40,157 nt of DNA, taken from NCBI RefSeq assembly GCF_001039355.2, contig NW_019775566.1:276955-317111 (forward strand). The letters are read 5' to 3'. The DNA comes from Lingula anatina (taxonomy: Eukaryota > Brachiopoda > Lingulata > Lingulida > Lingulidae). How positions within the stretch are numbered: position 1 is the first letter of the stretch; each line of letters opens with the position of its first letter. The notes below the pieces were generated by a model. That model saw only the letters and a list, made by a program, of their open reading frames with translations. It was not told where the DNA came from and searched no databases. The position numbers were made by a program, and so were the translations under genes. This document shows positions 32,205 through 40,157 of this stretch, piece by piece.

Positions 32205-33180
32205 CGTCCCTGGTCACAACAAGCACACTGAAGATTTAGCAGCATCGAACGCCATCATGAAAAAACTGTAGTGTAACTAATGGAAGATCAGCCCTACAAC
32301 CACAATTAATACACATCGCGGTTGCTCCTTCGTGTCATGTGAACTACTTTTTATCTAAAAATAAACACTTTGTTCAATAAATATTTTGTGTAAATATATA
32401 TATATTTAAAATTCTGGTAAAATTGACGGTGATCTTCAGTTGCAAAAAAATGGCAAAGTGGAAAGCAAACTTCTCATTCGGGACATCGAATCAATAAAAG
32501 AATCTTGTAGAAAACACAATTTCTATCTTCACTAACGCATCCAAAATAAATATCTCATAATATAATGACGTTGGTTGGAGGCATGGAAGTGCCTACTGGA
32601 CTCTCCATCAATTTAATTAAAATATCTGTTCATTTGACATCTTTGCCGCCCAAGGATTGTACGTTGCAAAATGTTCTGTTCCGCAGACCGTGAAATTCAA
32701 AAATGGCAGTCGGACTGTGAGTTTTAAAAATGAGGGTTCCGCGGACCTTAAAATGGCTGGACTCTCTGTCACATCACAGAGCTGTGTGCGACGGCACGTT
32801 CGTGCCCGCAGCTGCTGGTTCTGTTATACCACATACATACACCTGCTCACTGGAGACTGAAAAGGTTAACTACAATATAATGAGCGTTGAACGGCACTTG
32901 GACGGCAAGGTTGAGCTAGTGACAGGTTCCACCAGTGGGATTGGGCTTGCCATTGCCCACGTTTTGGCAAAGACGGGCGCCAGCATCATCCTGACAGGCT
33001 TCGGTGACGAGCAACTGACCAGTAAACTGAAGGAGGATTTCTCCAGGTGATGTGTCGACTTCCGGTATAAGCATATGGCAAAATTCAATTGTTAAATCAC
33101 GTTTTACCTGTTTGTCTTAATGCCCAGTTTAACTGAGGTCTTCCCTGGGTAAAACAAATGTAATGCTGCAAAAAGGCCTA

Positions 33181-34566
33181 CACACACTGGACAAAAGAAG
33201 TGTCACCCCCTAACTCAGAGTAATGAAAGTAGGCAGATCTTGGGTACTTATAATACCTGGTCTACTTATAATGTGACTAATGAGTATAAAACCGCTATAC
33301 CATGGAATTGTATTGTTGGTCTTGTACATGTACAGCAAATGTTATTCCTGTCTTCCTCCAGTATGGCAAGATACAGGTAATTATCTAACGGTTATAGATG
33401 CAAGTTATTAACCTGAAGAGGCGGAATATAAGCAATGTCAGAATATCGATACAATTGAATTGTTCAGTCAGAACCGTGCAGAGGATCTGGTCTCGGTATA
33501 GAAACACTGGATCAAGAGACAAATTGCCTCTGATGGGTCGTCCAAGAAAAAATACTGGCCGTGAAGACCGACGACTGATTTTGATGTCCAGGTTGTCAAA
33601 GTTCGACACTGCTTGTCAGTTGACAACACAGTGGAACAATTTCACACATAAGAATGTGTCTGTGAAAATTTCTAGGCGTCGGTTACATGCTCAGAGAGTG
33701 TACAGCAGGGTAGCAAGACTGAAACCTCTTATATCGTTACAAAACAGGCAACGTAGAGTAAACTAGGGTCAACAGGATCTGGAACTGGACAGTTCATGAC
33801 AATTGGTCCTATATATTTTTTCTGATGAGTGTCGCTTTGGTCTGACCTCTGATGACAGACGGGTACTATGCTGGCAAACTGCTGGTAAAGCATTTGAACC
33901 ACATGCACTGAATTTTCGAACCCGGAGCAGCATATTCATCATGGTGTGGGGCTGCATCAGCATCCATGGCTTGGGCGAATTGATAGTGGTTAATGGAAAC
34001 ATGAATCACTAGAAATATATCGATGTTTTGGAGTCAGGCTTGCTACCATCTATTACTAACATGTTTGGTGAAAGGAATTATCCATCTGTTCACCAGGATG
34101 ACAATGCTCCTTGTCACAGGCCCAGAGCAGTTGATGATTGGTTTGACCAACAGGACATTCGCAGGGTGATGTGGCCTGCCCAGAGTCCGGATACAAACAT
34201 AATAGAAAATGTGTGGAATGATATGTCAAAACTTTTTACAAATGCCCGTCTAACCAGCAGAGAAACTCTGTTATATTCAGTGTTTCATGCTTGGGCCAGC
34301 ATAAGCCCTGAACGCATCAGACAATTAAATGAATCCTTGCTTCGTAGACTGGCACCTATTATTAGGTCACGTGGCTATGCCACTAAGTACTAATTTTGGA
34401 CTTGAAACTACATATTTTTTTAGAATGTATATTTTGTTCTCATTTTGTGATTTTTTGTGAAATTTGATGTTAATAAAATGATACCAGGAGCATATCATTC
34501 CACAGTCATTTATCTCCCCCATAGTATTGGCTCAGTAGGGGTGACACTTCTTTTGTCCAGTGTGTG
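33181..34566 (+). mobile_element. Tc1/mariner-family transposon in intron 1 of the second copy
   Basis: A 1,386-bp element with inverted ends cacacactggacaaaagaag (continuing tgtcacccc) at both sides and TA duplications at 33179-33180 and 34567-34568. It carries a broken transposase gene in the forward direction. The size, TA target and ends are typical for Tc1. Confidence 0.93.
33398..34393 (+). pseudogene. Decayed Tc1-like transposase
   Basis: The N-terminal helix-turn-helix part includes SVRTVQRIWSRYRNTGSRD and GRPRKNTGREDRRL. The catalytic DDE part is visible: Asp in FSDECRFGL, Asp in HQDDNAPCHRP, and Glu in SPDTNIIENVWNDM. The pieces are in one frame overall but are interrupted by stops at 33764-33766, near 33797 and near 34010. 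Between the first two stops the reading WNWTVHDNWSY appears in another frame, so there are indels as well. The protein cannot be made as a whole, so the element is non-autonomous. Confidence 0.9.
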
Positions 34567-34659
34567 TATATTGCTTTCTAAACAGTGATGGCCTTTGGGA
34601 TTTGGGTACGTCTCCGGATAAAGGGCAACGAGTGAGCACTGGCTCATCATTTCAAAGTA

Positions 34660-35891
34660 AAATCCCCTACCAAAAAACTGTCTCCCCTAAAGCATTTATG
34701 CATATTGCTAGCACAGTGCTACCCATAGATTTAATTATATTATTACACAATGTTCACACAACCAAATATCGAGCAAATAAGAGAAGCGAGAGGTAGTGCA
34801 CTGTCCCAGCATGACCATCAAAAGACCCATTATCTCTTATATTTTATAATGTTGTCCATACAGTGGACACAGGAGGGAGTTGTTTCATAGAAACCTTCAG
34901 AGGGTTAAACAACGTCATAACCAAACAGGAACATGGCTAGGATTTCCTGGCTCTGATTCAGTCCGACTTAAAGAGACGACGCGGTTACCACATCCAGAGA
35001 AGAGGGAATGCTAACACGAGTCAGCTGGTATACCAGAACTCTGGCAGAGGCACCACCCAAAAACTGGTGAATGGCACTGTTTCAAATGAGATTCATGGTT
35101 GACAGAAGTGATTGACATGTGGACGTTTTGTCTACCATGGCATTTGCAAGCTGGTAGCGGTCAGCAGGAAAGTTAACACAGAGCATAACATCCAAGCCCG
35201 GTGTTACGTGACAGAGAGTCCCCCATGATAGGTAGTCCGCTTCCCATTCATTTGTACAGGAAAGCCGCAGCCTAGATTTTGACCCACTTAATTAGGTCAG
35301 GCTAACCCTAACCATTGTAACTATATGGAGGGCGGATTTTCAGTTACAAGGACCCTCAGTTTCGTTACATCGGGAAAGGAACTTAGGGCATTCTGTTCTA
35401 TCGAGAAAATTTTGGGGACCGTGCCCACCCAGTTGTGTGTCACCATGATTAGGTTACACCACAAAAAGCCAATGAAACAGAAGACTTGGTATATGCGAAC
35501 CAGATCCAGCCCCCACCTTCTAATGGCCAGCGCAACTTCCAAATGTGTCAGAAATACTCAGAAAAGGATTGCTGAGGGTTAAACCTACAGACAGAAATGT
35601 TCTTATCCTGACTTTGTGTCGTATGTGGAACGTCGTCACCCCGCAAACATTTAAGAATCTTCCTGGCATCTTGCACGTGTCAGGTGCGTTCTTCAATCAA
35701 CAGAATGCTGTGCAAAGCACTAAGATGTGACTTTGACATTTTTACTGTGGTCCTTTTAATCATTGGTGGTCCAACACCTTAACTTTTGTCAAAAATCGTT
35801 CTAGAAATTGAATAAAAAATATAAGTCTATGTCTTTTTTCTGTATACTTTTACTCATTGCAGTAGTGGTGACACTTTCTTTGGTAGGGGAG
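34660..35891. mobile_element. Second, highly degenerate Tc1-like element
   Basis: The left end aatcccctaccaaaaaactg and the inverted right end ctcccctaccaaagaaagtg (then tcacc) form imperfect terminal inverted repeats, with TA at both outer sides. The 1.23-kb interior has only a faint trace of a transposase helix-turn-helix region and many stops. It lies 93 bp from the first Tc1-like element in the same intron and appears older. Confidence 0.6.
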
Positions 35892-38093
35892 TATACGATC
35901 GTCACCATGCATGTCATATGGAGATACGTGTATTTATTCTTATGTAACGTGGCATGATAATTTCACAGCTGTTTTGTAATTTGTAAGATTTGATAATGGA
36001 AAGATCGGATAATCGTACAGTTTCGGATGTAGGCCTGTTTCAGTTTCAAGACTATTTTTGGTTAATCTTTATTTAAATTCTTTTATTTTAGCAAATATAA
36101 GTGTCGAGTTGATTACATTGCGACAGACCTCAGTAAGGTTGCAGACATCAATGAGCTGTTCACCAGTGTCATCAAGTTATATCCAGAGGGCGTGGACGTT
36201 CTAATTAATAATGCAGGTGCGCATACAAAGACAGCTGAAATGGCTGACACTGCACGGTGGCTTTGGAAACGAATTGAGATTTATTTTTTAAGTTGTACAT
36301 GTCGAATTAGTCGTGTGATTTTCTCAATTGTTGTCAATAGTTATGATGTGGTTTTAAAACTGTTTTAGATGAATGTGGAGTGAAATGACTTTTGATGCTT
36401 TCTCCTATTTGTTTCTGTTATTATCTCTTAAGATTAAAATAGCTATATGCACATATTTATTTATTTATTCATTTATGTTGGTCACTATTTTGGTTACGTT
36501 TTAGGATACAATCACGTCTGCCTTGTTGAGGAATACCCTGAGGAGAAATGGGACGACATGGTGGCAGTCATGCTGTCAGCTCCTTTTCACCTCTGCAAAA
36601 GGTTTATACCACTCATGAAGAAAAAGGGTAAGCTATGCTGAGTTGTGATCAGGGATAACCGGTTTAATATACCACGAAAATGGCAATCGGAGAAAGAAAA
36701 ATGTGAAAAAGGTAAAAATTGTAAAACATTATTTAGTACCAGTCATTTTCTGTCTTTATTCGCTATGCAATGCAGTGAGAAGTATTTTAGGATTATTTTG
36801 GTCATGATTTTCTTTTTTTTTCACGCAAGGCTGTGGGCGCATCGTCATCACTTCTTCTGTGCACGGTATGATATCGACAGCAGGGAAAGCTGTGTACAGC
36901 GCAGTTAAACATGGCGTTGTGGGATTGGCAAAGGAGAGATCTGTTATAAACTGAAAATTAGAATAAAAACACTGTTTCTTCTGTCGTCTTAACTTAATGC
37001 ATTTATTGCAGTGTGACCAGTAGTTAAGTCACACCGAAAGGGAATGCTCTCGATGATCTAGTGTAGATGGATATGTTACACCTATTGGATGAATAATACA
37101 AATATTTTGCCTTGAAATCAGCCTTTAAAGATTTATATCATTATTATGTGTCTTGAGAAACCCCCGTCGCTTACTTTACGGACTGGGTGATGATGCACTG
37201 GTGATTGATAATTTCACAGCAAATGACTGTTAACGGGCGTCTACCTGCTAACAAGAATTACCTTTAAAAATCCTTAAGCACGCTTCTTAGTTAGGCTATT
37301 AATTGTATTTTTCCAAACAGTTGGTTTAAAGGTGGTTTAATTTTACTTCAGGGTATTGCGCTGGAGGTAGTTGAATACGGCATCACATGTAATACTATAT
37401 GTCCAGGGTTTGTAGAAACAGCTGGTAAGAAACAACAGATGGGTAAAAAAAAAAAAACTTTCGTAAATGATAAGAATAGTTAGTGTTTTATTACGCGAAG
37501 ATCGTTCTTTACTGCCTTTTTGGCGAAAGAAAGTGATTTAATGTAGTACTAGATACGTTTCGACCAGAAAATACACCATACAAGAAGAACCAGCGGCAAT
37601 AAGTTCGTGAAATTGTTTTTGAGATGTTAGAAAGTTCAAACTATCACTGGGTAACGAGATCAACATTTTGAAAGCCCCGTATGAATCCCTTTAGTAGCTG
37701 ATGTTAAATGATATTTACAGCATTCCATTTATTCTAGTGACACAAACACAGATAGCACAGCTTGCAAAGGACAACGGGATTTCTTATGAGCAGGCCAAAG
37801 TAAGTTTCATTTCAGGATTGTTTTTTTTAAATATTAACACGACACAAAAAAGGAAAATTATAGAATTTTAAAAGAATTGTATCACTTCAGTTTCTCATAA
37901 GGCCGTGAAAGTCATTTAACGCTTTTCAATCAAAAACCACATACAGTGTATGGTATGATATTACGTAGATACAATCAGGACACCCATAGTTTTAATAGTT
38001 TTAATTATTAGAAATTAACATAGAGAGTCAAAACTTCCGAGTGAAAAGGAATATTGTGGATTATTATTTGACCTCCAGAAAGAAAGTATCAGG

Positions 38094-38094
38094 N
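38094..38094. other. Single-N scaffold join
   Basis: On the left, sequence follows the first dehydrogenase copy as far as aaagtatcagg (matching about 31710-31720). On the right a Tc1 3' end begins in mid-element. The real distance here is unknown, so the missing exons 7 and 8 of the second copy may lie in the gap. Confidence 0.85.
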
Positions 38095-38302
38095 TTATTA
38101 GGTCAAGTGGCTATGCCACTAAGTACTAATTTTGGACTTGTAACTACATAATTTGGTAGAATGTATATTTTGTTCTCATTTTGTGATTTTTTGTGAAATT
38201 TGATGTTAATAAAATGATACCAGGAGCATATCATTCCACAGTCATTTATCTCCCCCATAGTATTGGCTCAGTAGGGGTGACACTTCTTTTGTCCAGTGTG
38301 TG
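38095..38302 (+). mobile_element. 3' fragment of the same Tc1-like family
   Basis: Matches 34358-34566 with only a few substitutions, including the end of the transposase frame (RSxGYATKY becomes a Ser/Gly variant) and the complete 3' inverted repeat ending ccagtgtgtg before TA. Truncated on the left by the N. The high similarity indicates recent activity or local copying of this family. Confidence 0.93.
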
Positions 38303-40157
38303 TACAAGCGCGTCTACTCTTATGCGATCTCTGTTTGAAATTCGGATCATTTATATATATATAGTCAAATCCCACTCATACGACGGAGAAACGATTGCGT
38401 AAAGGATGTATTTAGTTGTTCAATTCAAAATAATGATACATTTTTATATGTGACGTATTTTTTCAGAAATATCGCAGACGAAGGGTAATTGTAGTGACGA
38501 CAGTAGTAAAACCTATTCCTAGAATTAATTCATGCATACCAAAATACTTCCCTTATTTTAGAGACGAATATCTCGACTTCTTTTTCAATTTGCTCAAGTC
38601 AGACACCCAGCACAAATGTCAGTGGTTGATGGCACTTTTTTACTGCACATTTGAAAAGGCATAATAATGAATAAAATTCATAGAAGTCAAATTTTTAGTG
38701 TAGCACAAAGATATAATGAAAAACTTGGATTATATGAAAAGCAGTTAATTATGCATTTTTTAATCGTATGAAGTGCATATCATTCAAAAAAGTAAAACAT
38801 TCAATAAGCATTAAGTGTATACACTCTTGATCAAAAATGTTGTCCAACCTCCAATTCCGTATATTTCCGGGACAACCTTTTTGTTCAAATGTTGGGCAAT
38901 CACAAGAGGATCTGAGGCATCGAGGAGGGAATTATTTTACCGCCTTAGCCCCTTTCTACAACATTTCTGAAAATAAAATGTAATTCAGGGCATTTTTCAA
39001 TGCTGTGTTCAGCGTTAATATTTTAAGTGACATGCTTTCAACCGTCACTGTAAGTCTTTGGGAAGATATGTTACTTTGGGAAAGGGTAAATGCAAATTTC
39101 GACTTTTTCTTTGGATCCAGGAAAAAGGGGGTCGGGTCTCTGCCCATCTGGATCCTTATAAAGTACTGCTGGCTTGTTTGATTCCTTCGATCTCTAAAGC
39201 AATCAAAATATGAATGCACAAAAGAACAAAACATGCGATATCTGTGTCATTTATAATGCTAATTATTATTATTATTAAGCCTTTTAATGTCAAACGTCCC
39301 CTTAACATCAATATTTAAACAATATTCAGAATACATCTACGGAATAAGATAATGTGCTCCGGAAAAAATAGCAAACTCCTTAAAAACATTAATTTAATGC
39401 TCTAAACACCAATTTTAAAACACGAGTGAAATTATCTCTATGGATCTATGTAGATGCAGGCATTCATCATGGTGAAACTATCACCGGTATTGCATTTATA
39501 CCACAATGTACCAAAAGTGCGTGAGGTAAAATGTTTAGAGAATGAATTCCATTTTAACTAAAATGACATAAAATATCATCGGAAATATAGTGTTTTTAAA
39601 CTAATACAATTACTTAGAACTTTTTCAGTTCTTTTATAGAAGCTCGCAAACGCAGTAACTATATAGATGCAGAAGCTTTGCACATTACTGTCTCCCGAAA
39701 GATTTTACATCACAAGTCTCATATCAATTACTAATTAAACATATATGGTGATTATTATAATTTTGTTCACCCTTCGGTACCAAAAGCACTGTCACACGGC
39801 AGACAAAACTACTAATAGATATGGCCAAAGAAGCTTTAGTCCGTCTCTCATTGATGGCTAGTGAAATATCTTGATTTCCCATTATCATCAGAAACTAATG
39901 ACTCGTTAACTTGCTTATATGCGTAAATACATTTTCTTAAAAAGATGTCTATTGCATACAGTGGTTGGGAATGTTTCCTGCAGCGCGGGGGTATATCTTC
40001 TGATTTACTTTGCATAGCATTTATCAAATAAAAAAATGCAAAAATACAAAACATTTAGCCGGACAGAGCAATGTTGTTTTAATAATAGCCAATCATGCTT
40101 CACACACCATTGTTGAATACACGCAACATCATAGATTACACACAATCGACAACAAAA
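38303..40157. other. Terminal region without recognised genes
   Basis: AT-rich sequence. It does not resemble the flank of exon 6, intron 6, or exons 7 and 8 of the first dehydrogenase copy. The minus-strand ORFs at 38956-39234 and 39848-40054 show no family resemblance. No repeat longer than short ATT runs was noticed. Confidence 0.6.

Larger units (their letters stand above)
32880..37799 (+). pseudogene. Tandem copy of the 3-hydroxybutyrate dehydrogenase gene, damaged or incomplete
   Basis: Exons 1-6 are present at 32880-33046, 36092-36216, 36505-36627, 36830-36933, 37352-37424 and 37738-37799, with the same lengths and phases as the first copy and very high similarity (exon 3 shows about three changes in 123 bp). 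The motifs [12 protein letters not shown] and YSAVK remain. The donor after exon 4 reads aag|gagaga where the first copy has aag|gtgaga, so normal splicing is lost and read-through meets TGA after seven codons. The strongly conserved Trp of GWGR is Cys here. Exons 7 and 8 are not found: similarity to the first copy stops at an N (38094), followed by a transposon end. The 5' UTR is also duplicated. The start at 32880 is preferred over an upstream in-frame ATG (32730) because it matches the first copy. It could still be a gene using another donor. Confidence 0.8.

Noticed and set aside
32730-32879. N-terminal extension of the second dehydrogenase copy from an upstream ATG
   Set aside because: The first copy has no equivalent protein extension, and the region aligns with its 5' UTR. 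The internal ATG at 32880 matches the first copy start.
35325-35730. ORFs at 35325-35582 and 35545-35730
   Set aside because: They lie inside a decayed inverted-repeat transposon and do not form a recognisable transposase.
1-40157. tRNA, rRNA or spliceosomal RNA genes
   Set aside because: I scanned for characteristic A/B box and snRNA cores and saw none, but a covariance-model scan was not possible.

Overview
The window is nuclear DNA of an invertebrate animal. It is AT-rich, its genes are split by many small GT-AG introns, polyadenylation signals are AATAAA-like, and it carries Tc1/mariner and other terminal-inverted-repeat transposons, foldback elements and a tandem satellite. Gene content (cytosolic PheRS alpha, mitochondrial glutaryl-CoA dehydrogenase, a bacterial-type 3-hydroxybutyrate dehydrogenase, secreted intradiol dioxygenases, an NHL propeller) suggests a marine invertebrate, perhaps a mollusc or brachiopod. 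That placement is a guess. Two single-N positions (1412, 38094) are scaffold joins. The first is flanked by a near-perfect 722-bp duplicate that is almost certainly an assembly artefact.

Layout. 1-667: a 146-bp tandem repeat and the last exon of an unrecognised plus-strand gene. 2567-17195 (minus): a complete 13-coding-exon FARSA gene (498 aa), traced exon by exon. Its 7.5-kb intron 9 (5282-12802) holds three intronless genes on the opposite strand: two tandem secreted intradiol ring-cleavage dioxygenase-like genes (5983-6618, 8209-8865) and a stand-alone NHL beta-propeller gene (10761-11729). 17196-17436 is a compact divergent promoter with a perfect CRE palindrome. 17437-22780 (plus): a complete 11-exon GCDH gene of 438 aa, the same length as the human enzyme. 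25099-25380 (minus): a small GC-rich ORF whose protein starts like a myristoylated and palmitoylated protein and carries a duplicated 18-residue motif.

27868-32204 (plus): a complete 8-exon short-chain dehydrogenase gene (266 aa) of the bacterial D-3-hydroxybutyrate dehydrogenase type. 32880-37799: a very similar tandem copy with only six of the eight exons visible and a broken splice donor (GT to GA) after exon 4. Its intron 1 contains a decayed full-length Tc1-like transposon and a second, older element. A Tc1 3' end sits at the scaffold join where exons 7 and 8 should follow. No gene is recognised from 38303 to the end.

Functional themes. FARSA and GCDH are housekeeping genes that share a promoter region here and also lie close together in human 19p13 (GCDH-SYCE2-FARSA), so the linkage looks ancient although the orientation differs. 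The two dioxygenases keep both iron-ligand tyrosines and both histidines and share six cysteines in the mature region, so they look like active secreted catechol-type ring-cleaving enzymes. These are unusual in animals and are the most interesting content of the window.
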